Source: Marinobacter pelagius
GTDB lineage: Bacteria > Pseudomonadota > Gammaproteobacteria > Pseudomonadales > Oleiphilaceae
Assembly: GCF_003315345.1 (NCBI RefSeq)
Contig: NZ_QNRO01000013.1
Span: 1 to 64,000 of the forward strand
Direction of reading: 5' to 3'
DNA: 64,000 nucleotides
Under the pieces are notes generated by a model. It saw nothing but the letters and a program-made list of their open reading frames with translations. It made no database searches and was not told where the DNA came from. This document shows positions 17,904 through 27,713 of the stretch, piece by piece (positions within the stretch are counted from its first letter, which is position 1; each line of letters starts with the position of its first letter). The translations under genes were made by a program, and so were the position numbers.

Positions 17904-18062
17904 AATGCAGACGCACCATCACAATCAGTGGAATTGACAACGCGGCATTATGCCGCGAGATACCGGGTATTGCATCCCAATAGCTGGTAATCTCACATTC
18001 AGAACTTTTTATGGTAAGACGCTGTCCAAGCGGCAGTCCGAACCAGAGGCAACTTGCAGTAC

Positions 18063-19541
18063 ATGAAATTCGATGATGGCCGAAAAACCTCCGCACGGGG
18101 AATCCTGAAAGCAGCAGTCTTCACGCTGGCGGCGCTGCTGACAACCTCTCCCGCTTCCGCCCAGGAAACATCTTTACCAAGTATCGGAGGTACCGGTGGC
18201 GGATTGATCTCCGGCCAGCAGGAATCCGAGATCGGCCGCCAGGTCATGGTCTCGATCCGGCGGTCAGCACCCCGTATCACCGATCCACTGGTGTATGACT
18301 ACCTCAGCGCGATCATCTATCAGCTGGTCCCCTCTGCCCCGCTACAGAACCGCGAGCTGACGCTGGCACTGATCGACAGCCCGCAGCTCAACGCCTTTGC
18401 GGTTCCCGGAGGAATAGTCGGCGTTAACGGCGGCCTGTTTCTTGACGCGACCACGGAACAGCAGTTTGCCTCGGTTCTGGCCCACGAATTGGCGCACCTT
18501 AGCCAGCGCCATTTTGCCCGCCGGGTCGAACAGCAGGAAACCAGCGCGCCACTCACACTTGCAGGCATGATTGCCGGGATTGTGTTGTCAGCCGTAACCC
18601 AGTCGGACATCGGCCTGGCCGCCATCGCCGGCACCCAGGCATTGTCAGTGCAGAACATGCTGGCATACAGCCGGTCCCACGAACAGGAAGCCGACCGGGT
18701 CGGCATGGACATCCTTGCCACTGCCGGCATGGATCCACGGGGAATGCCGGAAATGTTCGAGATCATGATGCGGCAGAACCGCCTACAGGGAAACCAGGTC
18801 CCGGAATACCTGTCCACCCACCCCCTGACCCAGAGCCGGGTAGCCGATACCCGCAACCGGGCCGAACAATACCCGCACCTGAATATACAGGACGGTCAGG
18901 AATACCACCTGATGCGCAGCCGCCTGCAGGTCCATTACGCCCCGTCTCCGGATGTCGCAGTGGATACCTTCGAGTCCTACCTGGAGCGGCCGGACGCGAA
19001 ACGAAACCACGCAATCCGCTACGGACTCGCCGTTGCCTACCAGGCCAACAACCAGCTCGACAAAGCGGAGCAGGAACTCAGGGACCTGCTCGAGCAGAAT
19101 CCGGGCCGAATCACCCTGCAGGTCACGTTGGCCGATGTCCTCAATGACCGGAACAAAATCGGGGAAGCACGGGCACTGCTCGAGGAAGCTCTGGCCCGCA
19201 ACCCGGGCAACTACCCGATCACCTACACCCTTGCCCAGACCGAAATTTCGGCAGGCAACGGCGCTGCTGCCGCAGAACTCCTCAGGGAGCTCACCCGCCA
19301 GTTGCCGGGACAGGAACATCTGTGGGCACGCCTGGCGGAAGCCGAGGGAATGGCACGAAACATCGTCGGCGTACACCGGGCCCGGGCCGAATATGACGCC
19401 CTGATGGGGGATCTGGAGTCAGCCCAGCGCCAGCTGCGCCAGGCCCAGGAAAAACTGCCGGCCGGCTCGCCCCAGCGCCAGGCGGTCACGGAAAGACTGG
19501 CTGAAATTACCCGGCAGCTGCAGGCTCAGCGCAACAGCTGA
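18063..19541 (+). CDS. bepA: BepA-like periplasmic M48 metalloprotease with TPR domain
   Basis: About 492 residues. A signal peptide ends near ASAQ, then comes the M48 protease domain with the zinc motif HELAH (about residue 141-145) and a downstream EQEAD supplying the third ligand. Several tetratricopeptide-type helices follow (~300-490). BepA degrades or chaperones misassembled outer-membrane proteins such as LptD. A TTG at 18054 with AGAGG four bases upstream is an alternative start adding three residues. It converges on nadA with a 19-bp gap. Confidence 0.92.
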   Translation: MKFDDGRKTSARGILKAAVFTLAALLTTSPASAQETSLPSIGGTGGGLISGQQESEIGRQVMVSIRRSAPRITDPLVYDYLSAIIYQLVPSAPLQNRELTLALIDSPQLNAFAVPGGIVGVNGGLFLDATTEQQFASVLAHELAHLSQRHFARRVEQQETSAPLTLAGMIAGIVLSAVTQSDIGLAAIAGTQALSVQNMLAYSRSHEQEADRVGMDILATAGMDPRGMPEMFEIMMRQNRLQGNQVPEYLSTHPLTQSRVADTRNRAEQYPHLNIQDGQEYHLMRSRLQVHYAPSPDVAVDTFESYLERPDAKRNHAIRYGLAVAYQANNQLDKAEQELRDLLEQNPGRITLQVTLADVLNDRNKIGEARALLEEALARNPGNYPITYTLAQTEISAGNGAAAAELLRELTRQLPGQEHLWARLAEAEGMARNIVGVHRARAEYDALMGDLESAQRQLRQAQEKLPAGSPQRQAVTERLAEITRQLQAQRNS

Positions 19542-19560
19542 CCGGGCAGGTAGCAGGCAA

Positions 19561-20622
19561 TCAGGCGTTGCCTGCGGCCTTGAGGTTCATGTTGGCGGTA
19601 AAGTCGAGCATACGCTCCAGCGGCTTCAGCGCCCTCTCCCGCAGCGCTGAATCCACCAGCACTTCCTGGCTTCCGGTCTGCAGCACGTGCAGCAGGTTTT
19701 CCAGGCCATTCATCGCCATCCAGGGACAATGGGCACAACTTCGGCAGGTAGCGCCGTTACCCGCGGTGGGCGCCTCGATGAGGGTCTTGTTGGGCGCAAG
19801 CTGCTGCATCTTATAGAAGATGCCGTTGTCCGTGGCGACAATAAACTCCTGATTGGGCAGGGTCTGCACCGCGTGGATCAGCTGGGAGGTGGAGCCCACC
19901 ACATCGGCCATTTCCACCACCGCGTCCGGCGACTCCGGATGAACCAGCACGGCTGCGTCGGGGTACAGGGCCTTCAGGTCCTCGAGACCACGAAACTTGA
20001 ATTCTTCGTGGACGATGCATGAACCATCCCAGAGCAGCATGTCGGCCCCGGTGGTCTTCTGCACGTAGTGCCCCAAATGCTTGTCCGGAGCCCACAGAAT
20101 CTTCTCACCACGGGCGTCCAGATCCTCGACAATGGCCTGGGCGCAGCTCGAGGTCACTACCCAGTCCGCCCGCGCTTTCACAGCCGCCGAGGTGTTGGCA
20201 TACACCACGACGGTCCGGTCCGGGTGCTGATCGCAGAACTCGGCAAATTCATCGGCCGGGCAGCCCACATCCAGGGAGCAGGTTGCCTCCAGGGTCGGCA
20301 TCAGGACTCTTTTCTCGGGGTTGAGGATCTTGGCGGTCTCGCCCATGAACCGGACGCCCGCCACAACCACCGTGGAGGCCGGATGCTGATTTCCAAAGCG
20401 GGCCATCTCAAGGGAGTCTGCCACGCAGCCCCCGGTCTCTTCCGCCAGCCGCTGGATATCGGGGTCAGTGTAGTAATGAGCAACGAGCACAGCGTCCCTG
20501 GCTTTGAGTTCCGCCTTGATTCGGGCTTCGAGTTCCGTTTTCTCGCTCTCACTCAAAGGCTTGGGCTCCGCTTGATGGGCCAGGTGCTCCTGAACAAGGA
20601 TACGGTCTTCTGCTCGTGTCAT
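19561..20622 (-). CDS. nadA: Quinolinate synthase
   Basis: 353 residues. Three cysteines for the 4Fe-4S cluster are visible in [10 protein letters not shown], in VVTSSCAQ and in the C-terminal [20 protein letters not shown] and [10 protein letters not shown] line the substrate site. It makes quinolinate from iminoaspartate and dihydroxyacetone phosphate for NAD synthesis. It stands alone on the minus strand after the tRNA-Lys pair and its terminator. Confidence 0.97.
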   Translation of the reverse strand: MTRAEDRILVQEHLAHQAEPKPLSESEKTELEARIKAELKARDAVLVAHYYTDPDIQRLAEETGGCVADSLEMARFGNQHPASTVVVAGVRFMGETAKILNPEKRVLMPTLEATCSLDVGCPADEFAEFCDQHPDRTVVVYANTSAAVKARADWVVTSSCAQAIVEDLDARGEKILWAPDKHLGHYVQKTTGADMLLWDGSCIVHEEFKFRGLEDLKALYPDAAVLVHPESPDAVVEMADVVGSTSQLIHAVQTLPNQEFIVATDNGIFYKMQQLAPNKTLIEAPTAGNGATCRSCAHCPWMAMNGLENLLHVLQTGSQEVLVDSALRERALKPLERMLDFTANMNLKAAGNA

Positions 20623-20760
20623 TCCTGCATCTCTGTGTTGCGTTAATCACCGAAGTATATCACCTCGGCCGCTGTTTTCATGGGCCTGCAACGCCAGCGT
20701 CACACACCTGAAAACAAACTTTCACCACTCCCGGACTATAAGTGGGATCTTACAGGCAAA

Positions 20761-20786
20761 AAAAAAGAGCCCGAAGGCTCTTTTTT
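20761..20786 (-). terminator. Rho-independent terminator after the tRNA-Lys pair
   Basis: GAGCC (20767-20771) pairs with GGCTC (20776-20780) inside A6/T6 runs, giving a strong signal in both directions. It separates the tRNA genes from nadA. Confidence 0.85.
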
Positions 20787-20813
20787 CCCAGGATCCCGGG
20801 AGATCCTGTTATT

Positions 20814-20889
20814 TGGTGGGTCGTGAAGGATTCGAACCTTCGACCAATTGGTTAAAAGCCAACTGCTCTACCAACTGAGCTAACGACCC
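20814..20889 (-). tRNA. tRNA-Lys (anticodon TTT), second copy in transcription order
   Basis: 76 nt with a full cloverleaf and encoded CCA. The anticodon loop CTTTTAA gives TTT, with GTTCGAATC in the T-arm. It is identical base for base to the copy at 20957-21032. Confidence 0.97.
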
Positions 20890-20956
20890 TTGACTGGTGA
20901 TCAGATAATTTACCTGATCGATACCGCTCGAGCTCAAACGAACAGTACCCGGAATT

Positions 20957-21032
20957 TGGTGGGTCGTGAAGGATTCGAACCTTCGACCAATTGGTTAAAA
21001 GCCAACTGCTCTACCAACTGAGCTAACGACCC
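20957..21032 (-). tRNA. tRNA-Lys (anticodon TTT), first copy in transcription order
   Basis: 76 nt, identical to the neighbouring copy, separated from it by 67 bp. Both read away from cpoB and probably form one transcript starting from the promoter at 21046-21073. Confidence 0.97.
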
Positions 21033-21045
21033 AAACGAGGCGCAT

Positions 21046-21073
21046 ATAGTACTGATATTTTTCCGCTGATCAA
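21046..21073 (-). promoter_or_regulatory. Sigma-70 promoter for the tRNA-Lys pair
   Basis: On the minus strand TTGATC (21068-21073) and TACTAT (21046-21051) are spaced by 16 bp and followed by a GC-rich discriminator (GCGCC), as is common for stable-RNA promoters. It lies just upstream of the first tRNA-Lys. Confidence 0.6.
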
Positions 21074-21115
21074 CCCTTTTTTGGACTAATCCCCGGATTT
21101 TTTTCCTGAGCCGGA

Positions 21116-21865
21116 TTAACCGTTTGCAGAGGAAAGGAACTTCTTCGCAAGCTCCGCCGCGCCGCTGTTCGGATAATCATCAACGACGCTCTGCATGCGC
21201 CGCCGAGCCTCATCCGTTTCGCCCATACGATCCAGAGTCACGCCCAGCTTGTAGACCGCATCCGGCGCCTTGCGATGGTCCGGAAAACGGGTCGCCACAA
21301 TCGTGAAGGCCTGTTTGGCCTGCTCCAGCTGCGGCTTGACCAGGTAGACCTCGCCCAACCAGTAATACGCGTTAACCGTCAGATCCCCTTCGGGATATTT
21401 GTCGATGAACTCATACAACCGGGTAATGGCCTGGTCGTAGTCTTTCTGGTTCCGGATGAGATCCTGGATCTCATTGTAGGCTTTGCGCTCCTCCGCATCG
21501 GGCTGACGATACTCACGGGCTTCCACCGCTTGCCCGTCGCCACTGCCGGAAGCAGATGGCGAAGCCGGCGCTGATTCCGGCTGGCTCGCCATCCTCTCGG
21601 ACAGATCGAGGATACGCTGGTCCAGATCGATGTAGCGATCCCGACCCTGCTCCTGCAACCGGGTGATCATGTGCCGCTGCTCTTCCACTTCACCCTGCAG
21701 TCTGCGCACCTCCTGCTGGAGTTGCTGAATCATGTAGAACAGTTCTGCGGTTGCCTGGTTGCCAGAGGAGCTTCTCTGGGCCGATGTGGAAGATTGCGCC
21801 TGAACCGGCCCCACCTGCGCAAGCGCAAGTGGAACCAGCAGTAACGCCACGAGCCGTTTTCTCAT
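21116..21865 (-). CDS. cpoB: Cell division coordinator CpoB (YbgF)
   Basis: 249 residues. A signal peptide is cleaved after VQA, then comes a coiled coil (~35-85: QQLQQEVRRLQGEVEEQ) for trimerisation and TolA binding, a Ser/Pro-rich linker, and C-terminal TPR repeats (~125-245). CpoB links Tol-Pal constriction with peptidoglycan synthesis at division. Last gene of the tol operon, 28 bp after pal. Confidence 0.94.
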   Translation of the reverse strand: MRKRLVALLLVPLALAQVGPVQAQSSTSAQRSSSGNQATAELFYMIQQLQQEVRRLQGEVEEQRHMITRLQEQGRDRYIDLDQRILDLSERMASQPESAPASPSASGSGDGQAVEAREYRQPDAEERKAYNEIQDLIRNQKDYDQAITRLYEFIDKYPEGDLTVNAYYWLGEVYLVKPQLEQAKQAFTIVATRFPDHRKAPDAVYKLGVTLDRMGETDEARRRMQSVVDDYPNSGAAELAKKFLSSANG

Positions 21866-21893
21866 GGATACACCCGATCTGTCAGTTAGCGGT

Positions 21894-22463
21894 TCAGTCG
21901 AAAACCAGTTCTACCCGACGGTTCTGTGCCCAGGCACTTTCAGAAGAGCCCATAACCGCCGGCTTTTCTTCACCATAGCTTACGGTTTCGATCTGGCCAC
22001 GTGAAGCACCGTTGACGATCAGGAACCGCTGCACGGCGTTGGCACGACGCTCACCCAGGGCAAGGTTGTACTCTTTGGTACCGCGCTCATCCGCGTGACC
22101 TTCCAGTCGAACGTTCTGGCCCGGGTTATTGGCGAGGTACTGGGCGTGTGCCACCAGTACATCACGGGCTTCAGGCTTGATCTCAGCAGTGTCAAAATCG
22201 AAGTAAAAGGTGGTGATGTCACGCAGAGCTTCCATCTTGGCCCGCTCCTCAGCGGCCATGCGTTCTTCCTCGCTCAGTGCAGAGGAGGACACACCGCCCT
22301 CATCATCACCACCGTAGACCGTGGAGCCGTCATCTACAGGAGCAACGTCGGAATCATAGGTGCCATCGCCCACCGTTTCACCAGTGGAACTACAACCGGC
22401 AAAAAGACCGGCGGAAAGCAGCATGGCGAGGACTTTGGCGTGCATGGACAGTTTCATGTTCAT
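21894..22463 (-). CDS. pal: Peptidoglycan-associated lipoprotein Pal
   Basis: 189 residues. The lipobox LFAGC gives lipidated Cys24. A low-complexity Asp/Gly/Ser linker follows, then an OmpA-like domain with LEGHADERGTKEYN, the diaminopimelate-binding site. It anchors the outer membrane to peptidoglycan and binds TolB. Confidence 0.97.
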   Translation of the reverse strand: MNMKLSMHAKVLAMLLSAGLFAGCSSTGETVGDGTYDSDVAPVDDGSTVYGGDDEGGVSSSALSEEERMAAEERAKMEALRDITTFYFDFDTAEIKPEARDVLVAHAQYLANNPGQNVRLEGHADERGTKEYNLALGERRANAVQRFLIVNGASRGQIETVSYGEEKPAVMGSSESAWAQNRRVELVFD

Positions 22464-22515
22464 TTCCTTTTCAGTGGCTTGAGTTTATTGATTGCTTGCA
22501 AGCGCCCCGGGGCGA

Positions 22516-23829
22516 TCAGTTAACGATCGGCCCCCAGGCGGGGTCCCGAACCTCTCCCTCGGGAGAAGGAAGGCTATAGGCGGCGGCGCCATCGGCCGAG
22601 ATAACAGTCAGTACACTCTTGCCAGACTGTTTCGTGGCATAGATCAACATCTGGCCGTTCGGAGACAGGCTCGGCGACTCATCCGCCCCGGTTCGTGTGA
22701 GGACCGTTTCAACACCAGTCTTCAGGTTCGTGCGGGCAATGTGGAAATCACTCTCACGTTGATGCACGTAATAAACAAAGTCTCCCTTATCATCGGGCCG
22801 TGGCCGGGCGTTGTACCGACTCCCGAATGTGATTCTCCGGGGCTCCGAGTCCAGTGACTCCTTGTGGTAGATCTGCGGGCCTCCGGAGCGGTCCGAGGTA
22901 AAGAACATTCCTTCCCCCGCGTGGTCATACGCCGCTTCGGTATCGATTGCCCAATGGTTCGTCAACTTGTTCACCGCCCGGGTGGCAAGGTCCATGCGGT
23001 AAATCTCCGCGTTACCATCTTTGGACAATGTCATCAGCAAAGACCGGCCATCGTCGGACCACGCCGGGGCCGAATTGAGGCCGGGAAAATCTGCCACTTT
23101 CGTACGCTTGCCGGTTGCCAGTTCGTGGATGTAGATCGCCGGCTTGCCGGTTTCGAAAGAAACATAGGCCAAACGGCTCCCATCCGGCGACCAGGCCGGT
23201 GACAGGATCGGCTCCTGGCTCTCAAGTCGGATCTTTGCACGTTTGCCGTCCACATCGCTCACCTGCAGTCGGTAGCGGGGCTTGCCATTGAAAGTGTCGA
23301 GGGTGACATACGCCAGCTTGGTGGAAAACGCCCCTGGAACACCGGTAATCGCCTCGTATACCTTGTCACTGATGTGGTGACCGAGGGTGCGCATACTGTT
23401 TACCGATGCTGCCGCGGTCTCGCCGAGGATGCGCTTTTCCTGGTTTACATCGAACAATTCATAGCGGGCAACGACACGGTCATCGTTGCGGCTCAGTTCG
23501 CCCACCAGAACGTAGCGTTGGCCAAGCATGCGCCAGTCACGGAAGTACACCTCTTCCCGGCGGGAAGGCAGGCTCAGCATTTTCTCCGCCGGCAGAGGCC
23601 GGAATTCGCCGCTCATGGCCAGATCGCTCCGGACAATCTCACTTATCTTGTCTCCCGGCGGAATCGCACCGTTCTCCGCAAATGGCACCACGGAGATAGG
23701 AAGGGCGGCGTCAGCGCCTTCGGTGATTCGAATGAGCAGCTCGGCACGCGCCCCGGTTGCCAGCATGATCAGGGCAGCCAGCGCGGCGGCCACGGCTTTG
23801 TGTGAGGTCGTCCAGGTCCGCTTTGTCAT
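22516..23829 (-). CDS. tolB: Tol-Pal translocation protein TolB
   Basis: 437 residues. A signal peptide is cleaved after GARA, then an N-terminal D1 domain (~30-160) and a six-bladed propeller with repeated SPAWSPDGSRLAYVS-type blades. It is a periplasmic partner of Pal and TolA. It starts 16 bp after the tolA stop. Confidence 0.97.
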   Translation of the reverse strand: MTKRTWTTSHKAVAAALAALIMLATGARAELLIRITEGADAALPISVVPFAENGAIPPGDKISEIVRSDLAMSGEFRPLPAEKMLSLPSRREEVYFRDWRMLGQRYVLVGELSRNDDRVVARYELFDVNQEKRILGETAAASVNSMRTLGHHISDKVYEAITGVPGAFSTKLAYVTLDTFNGKPRYRLQVSDVDGKRAKIRLESQEPILSPAWSPDGSRLAYVSFETGKPAIYIHELATGKRTKVADFPGLNSAPAWSDDGRSLLMTLSKDGNAEIYRMDLATRAVNKLTNHWAIDTEAAYDHAGEGMFFTSDRSGGPQIYHKESLDSEPRRITFGSRYNARPRPDDKGDFVYYVHQRESDFHIARTNLKTGVETVLTRTGADESPSLSPNGQMLIYATKQSGKSVLTVISADGAAAYSLPSPEGEVRDPAWGPIVN

Positions 23830-23845
23830 GATCTTTCCTGTTTCC

Positions 23846-24886
23846 TTATCTCAACCGGCGCGGGTTGAATTCAATAGTAAACTGACGGAAATAACGCTCG
23901 AAGGTTTCCCTGTCATCCGGTATCGGGTAACGATTCAGTGAGCGTACAGCACTCAGGGCCGAATTATCGAACGCGGTGTTGCCACTACTGCTGACAAGTC
24001 TGACACCGGCCAGTTCACCCGTCGGTAACAGGGTTATCTGCAGCCGCGCAGTCATTTCTTCGGTGGCGGAAGACGGCGGATACCACGCCTGGCTCAACCG
24101 TTCCCGGATCAGCGCCTGATACTTCTCACTTTCGGAGAGCATCTGCGCTTCCTTCGCACGGGCCGCGGCGGCCTGCTGCTGACGGCGGGCTTCGGCCTCC
24201 TTCGCCTTGCGAGATTCCTCGGCGAGGGCTTCCAGTTGCTGTTCTCTCAGGCGCCGTTCGGCCTCAAGGCGCTTGCGTTCAGCCTCCTTGCGGGCCTCTT
24301 CTTCCTGACGGCGACGCTCGGCTTCCTCCTGCTTGCGCTTCTCTTCCAGCCGCCGCTGCTCTTCCTCGGCCTTCTTGCGTTCCGCCTCCTGGCGCTTGCG
24401 CTCTTCCTCGGCTTTCTGCCGTTCACGCTCCCTGGCTTCCGCCTCTGCCTTCTGGCGGGCGGCCTCGCGGGCTTTCGCCTCTTCCCGCTCCTTTGCCAGG
24501 GCCTCCTGTTTCTTGCGCTCTTGCTCGGCCTTGCGACGGGCCTCCTCTTCCCGCGCTTTCTGCTCCGCTATCCTGCGCGCCTCTTCTTCCTGACGACGGC
24601 GCTCGGCCTCGGCTTCCGCCTTTTTCCGTTCATCCTCTTCAGCGCTGCGCTGCTGATCCCGATCCGGCTGATCGTCCGGCTCCACCACCGGGCTTGGCTC
24701 CGGCTGCTGCTGGGTAATCAGGCGCGCCGAAATACTGCGGGGTGGCGGCTCATCAACAGGACTGGTCCAGGACCAACCGGCCAGAGCAACCACCACAATG
24801 AGCAGGTGCAGAAACACCGACAGGGCGACCGGCGATTTCCACGGCGGCGCTCCGGTACTGATTACCCTGTGATCCTGGTTCGTCAC
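23846..24886 (-). CDS. tolA: TolA, energy-transducing link of the Tol-Pal system
   Basis: About 346 residues. One N-terminal membrane helix (LSVFLHLLIVVVALAGW) is followed by a long Glu/Lys/Arg/Ala helical rod (domain II, ~70-265) and a C-terminal TonB-like domain ending in a Tyr/Phe-rich strand. It spans the periplasm from TolQR to TolB/Pal. A GTG at 24886 has GGGGAG upstream. The ATG at 24919 overlaps the tolR stop by 11 bp and would add 11 residues; either is possible. The rod's codons are highly repetitive and give long false reading frames on the other strand. Confidence 0.93.
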   Translation of the reverse strand: MTNQDHRVISTGAPPWKSPVALSVFLHLLIVVVALAGWSWTSPVDEPPPRSISARLITQQQPEPSPVVEPDDQPDRDQQRSAEEDERKKAEAEAERRRQEEEARRIAEQKAREEEARRKAEQERKKQEALAKEREEAKAREAARQKAEAEARERERQKAEEERKRQEAERKKAEEEQRRLEEKRKQEEAERRRQEEEARKEAERKRLEAERRLREQQLEALAEESRKAKEAEARRQQQAAAARAKEAQMLSESEKYQALIRERLSQAWYPPSSATEEMTARLQITLLPTGELAGVRLVSSSGNTAFDNSALSAVRSLNRYPIPDDRETFERYFRQFTIEFNPRRLR

Positions 24887-24908
24887 AACAGCTCCCCGCT
24901 TTCCTGAC

Positions 24909-25355
24909 TCACTTCTCATCCGGGGATGGTTCGGTGATCAACCCGATACTGGTGGCACCGGCACCCTGCAACTCCGCCATCAAACGCACCACCGTACCGT
25001 ATTCCACATGTTCGTCACCGCGCACCAGGACCTCACCATTGGGACGCTGTGACAGGATTTTGGCTACCTGTTCACTCACTTCCCCCAGAGACATGGGATC
25101 ACTGCTCTCATCACCGATTTCCATGAAGTAGGCACCGTTGGTGTCCACCGAAACCACAATCGACTCCACATCCTTGTCAGACTGGATGGGGTCGGATCTG
25201 GTTTCCGGCAAATCCACTTTCACACCCTGGGTCAGCATGGGCGCGGTCACCATGAAAATGACCAGCAACACCAGCATCACGTCGATGTAGGGAACGACGT
25301 TGATTTCCGACATCGGTTTTTTCCGCTGCTGCGGCATCATTCCCATGCCTTTCAT
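24909..25355 (-). CDS. tolR: TolR, inner-membrane subunit of Tol-Pal
   Basis: 148 residues. A short cytoplasmic start is followed by a single helix with the channel Asp (PYIDVMLVLLVIF), then a periplasmic domain. It works with TolQ to harness proton flow. A second ATG five codons in is an alternative start. It overlaps the start of tolA. Confidence 0.96.
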   Translation of the reverse strand: MKGMGMMPQQRKKPMSEINVVPYIDVMLVLLVIFMVTAPMLTQGVKVDLPETRSDPIQSDKDVESIVVSVDTNGAYFMEIGDESSDPMSLGEVSEQVAKILSQRPNGEVLVRGDEHVEYGTVVRLMAELQGAGATSIGLITEPSPDEK

Positions 25356-25386
25356 ATCACCCGGCTCCGATCGTTGCGTTCATTCA

Positions 25387-26076
25387 TCAGGCAGCGCTCT
25401 GTTCGCTGGCGTGTACTCGGCGATGCAGAATGCTGGAGAACTCCTCGGCGAAGGTTTCGTAGTTCTTGAGCAGGGCATCGGACATGGCCGAGAACCGGTT
25501 GTAGGCAATGACCGCCGGAATGGCCGCAAACAGGCCCATGGCCGTTGCAATCAGGGCCTCCGAAATACCCGGGGCGACCGTCGCCAGGGTTGCCTGCTGG
25601 ACCTGGGCAAGGCCACGGAACGAGTTCATGATGCCCCAGACAGTACCAAACAGGCCGACATAGGGACTGGTGGAACCGACCGTGGCCAGAAATGGCAGGT
25701 GAGTCTCAAGACGTTCCTGCTCCCGGGAAAATGCGACTCGCATGGCACGCTGGGTGCCTTCCATGACGGCGTCGGCATCCCGGCTCTGCTGCCGAAGGCG
25801 CGAGAACTCCTTGAACCCGGCGCGAAAGACCGCTTCCACGCCGGAGAATGGCGTTGGCTCGGCATTGACCTCCCGGTAAAGCTGGCCGAGGTCCATGCCG
25901 GACCAGAACCGTTCTTCAAATTCCTGCTGAGCTCGCCTGGCTTTCCGGAACACCTGCAGGCGCTGGAAAATCAGCGCCCAGGAAATCACCGAGGCCAGTC
26001 CCAGCAACAGCATGACCAGCTGTACCAGTAACCCGGCATTTGAAATGAGATGCCATACAGAAAGTTCTGACTCCAC
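25387..26076 (-). CDS. tolQ: TolQ, proton-channel subunit of Tol-Pal
   Basis: 229 residues with three helices in the MotA/TolQ/ExbB layout, including GLFGTVWGIMNSF and EALIATAMGLFAAIPAVIAYN. It forms the pentameric proton channel with TolR. It starts 3 bp after the ybgC stop. Confidence 0.97.
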   Translation of the reverse strand: MESELSVWHLISNAGLLVQLVMLLLGLASVISWALIFQRLQVFRKARRAQQEFEERFWSGMDLGQLYREVNAEPTPFSGVEAVFRAGFKEFSRLRQQSRDADAVMEGTQRAMRVAFSREQERLETHLPFLATVGSTSPYVGLFGTVWGIMNSFRGLAQVQQATLATVAPGISEALIATAMGLFAAIPAVIAYNRFSAMSDALLKNYETFAEEFSSILHRRVHASEQSAA

Positions 26077-26079
26077 CTT

Positions 26080-26541
26080 TTACTCCTGGCTGGTTCCGTT
26101 AGTTGGGTCCGGGTGCTGAACGTTTCGCTTCAGCAGGTCCTGCATATTCTCGGGCAGGCGCCTGGGCCTGCCGGTATCCAGTGCCACACAGGCCACGCGA
26201 ACATCCGCCTCGCACAGTAGCGTGCGATCACTGGCACGCAGCACACGCTGCCTGAAATTCATCCAGACTCGCCCGTAGGCCACGGGCTCGGCAGTGACCA
26301 GCAACTGGTCATCCAATCGGGCCGGCACCGCATAATGAATGTTCATCCGCTGCACCACATAGCTGATGTTATCCGCCAGGCCGGCCCGAAGACCGACTCC
26401 GCAGCTGCGCACCCATTCGGTACGGGCGCGCTCCATGTAGTGCAGATACTTGGCGTGGAAGACAATACCACCAGCATCCGTATCTTCTATATACACCCTG
26501 ATGGGTAATTCAAAGACCTGGGCGTTGGCTGTATCAGTCAA
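26080..26541 (-). CDS. ybgC: Hotdog acyl-CoA thioesterase YbgC of the tol operon
   Basis: About 153 residues. The active-site motif [17 protein letters not shown] with its Asp, plus ERARTEWVR, marks the 4-hydroxybenzoyl-CoA thioesterase/YbgC family. The likely start is a TTG at 26541, preceded by GAGGGG and overlapping the ruvB stop by 8 bp. An ATG at 26583 is also in frame but lies well inside ruvB. It is the first gene of the tol operon, continuous with ruvABC. Confidence 0.92.
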   Translation of the reverse strand: MTDTANAQVFELPIRVYIEDTDAGGIVFHAKYLHYMERARTEWVRSCGVGLRAGLADNISYVVQRMNIHYAVPARLDDQLLVTAEPVAYGRVWMNFRQRVLRASDRTLLCEADVRVACVALDTGRPRRLPENMQDLLKRNVQHPDPTNGTSQE

Positions 26542-27565
26542 AGAGGTCCCCCTCGGCATCTGATCTGCGGGGCACCACGCCAAAGTGCTGGTAGGCGTTG
26601 GAGGTCACCATTCGACCCCTTGGTGTGCGAACCATGAAACCCTGCTGGATAAGGAAAGGCTCCAGCACATCCTCGATGGTTCCCCGCTCCTCGCTGATAG
26701 CGGCCGCCAGGCTTTCAACACCTACCGGCCCACCGTCAAACTTTTCAATCATGGCCAGCAACAGCCGGCGATCCATGTGATCAAAACCCTGATTATCCAC
26801 CTTGAGCATGTTCAGGGCCTGGTCCGCAATGTCAGCGGTAATCCTGCCGTTGGAGCGCACTTCGGCAAAGTCCCTGACCCGGCGTAGCAGACGGTTGGCA
26901 ATCCGGGGCGTTCCCCGGGAACGGCGGGCAATCTCGAAGGCTCCGGCTTCATCAATCGCCACCGTGGACAGCCGGGCCGAGCGGATGATGATGTTGGTCA
27001 GATCCTCGGTGTTGTAGAACTCGAGTCGCTGCACGATGCCGAAGCGGTCCCGCAGCGGAGAGGTCAACAGGCCGGCACGGGTGGTTGCCCCGACCAGGGT
27101 GAACGGCGGCAGGTCCAGCTTGATCGAGCGGGCAGCCGGGCCCTCCCCGATCATGATATCCAGCTGGTAGTCCTCCATCGCCGGATACAAAACTTCCTCA
27201 ACGGCGGCGCTCAGACGGTGGATCTCGTCGATAAAGAGAACATCGCCTTCTTCAAGATTGGTGAGCATCGCGGCCAGGTCACCGGCTTTCTCGAGCACCG
27301 GACCGGAGGTGGTCTTGATGGCCACGCCCATCTCGTTGGCGATGATGTTGGCCAGGGTGGTCTTGCCCAGACCGGGCGGGCCGAAAATCAGCACATGGTC
27401 CAGCGCCTCCTGCCGGCCACGGGCAGCGGAGATGAAAATCTCCATCTGCTCGCGGACCGAGGGTTGGCCCACATATTCGGACAGCAGCGCAGGACGGATG
27501 GCCCGGTCCTGGACCTCCTCATAGTCACCGGCTCCGGCTGAAATCAGTCGGTCGGATTCAATCAT
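26534..27565 (-). CDS. ruvB: Holliday junction branch-migration ATPase RuvB
   Basis: 343 residues with Walker [10 protein letters not shown], Walker [10 protein letters not shown] and a C-terminal winged helix ([13 protein letters not shown]). It drives branch migration with RuvA. The start at MIESDRLI (27565) is preferred to a longer frame start at 27643. About 150 bp separate it from ruvA, so it may have its own promoter. Confidence 0.97.
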   Translation of the reverse strand: MIESDRLISAGAGDYEEVQDRAIRPALLSEYVGQPSVREQMEIFISAARGRQEALDHVLIFGPPGLGKTTLANIIANEMGVAIKTTSGPVLEKAGDLAAMLTNLEEGDVLFIDEIHRLSAAVEEVLYPAMEDYQLDIMIGEGPAARSIKLDLPPFTLVGATTRAGLLTSPLRDRFGIVQRLEFYNTEDLTNIIIRSARLSTVAIDEAGAFEIARRSRGTPRIANRLLRRVRDFAEVRSNGRITADIADQALNMLKVDNQGFDHMDRRLLLAMIEKFDGGPVGVESLAAAISEERGTIEDVLEPFLIQQGFMVRTPRGRMVTSNAYQHFGVVPRRSDAEGDLFD

Positions 27566-27713
27566 GGCATCACCCGCTCTATGGGAATCAACATCGTGCC
27601 TGTGCGCCTTGCCCTGCAATTCAACGTTGACCCAATTGTACAAACGGGTCCCTGACTGTCACGTTACGCTCTCTACAGGTTTGGCGCCACTCAGGCGACA
27701 TATTACCGTCAGG

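Noticed and set aside
20814..21032. Twin tRNA-Lys genes as attachment-site duplication from an integrated element
   Set aside because: Both are complete, identical genes only 67 bp apart with no integrase or foreign DNA between; an ordinary tandem duplication explains them.
24140..24640. Repetitive tract resembling a tandem-repeat or CRISPR-like array
   Set aside because: Repeats are irregular and in frame with TolA's helical rod; no spacers or conserved repeat unit.
24236..24907. Long Leu/Phe-rich frame that looks like a membrane protein
   Set aside because: It is the antisense of the repetitive Glu/Lys/Arg rod of TolA; the repeat codons create the false hydrophobic pattern.
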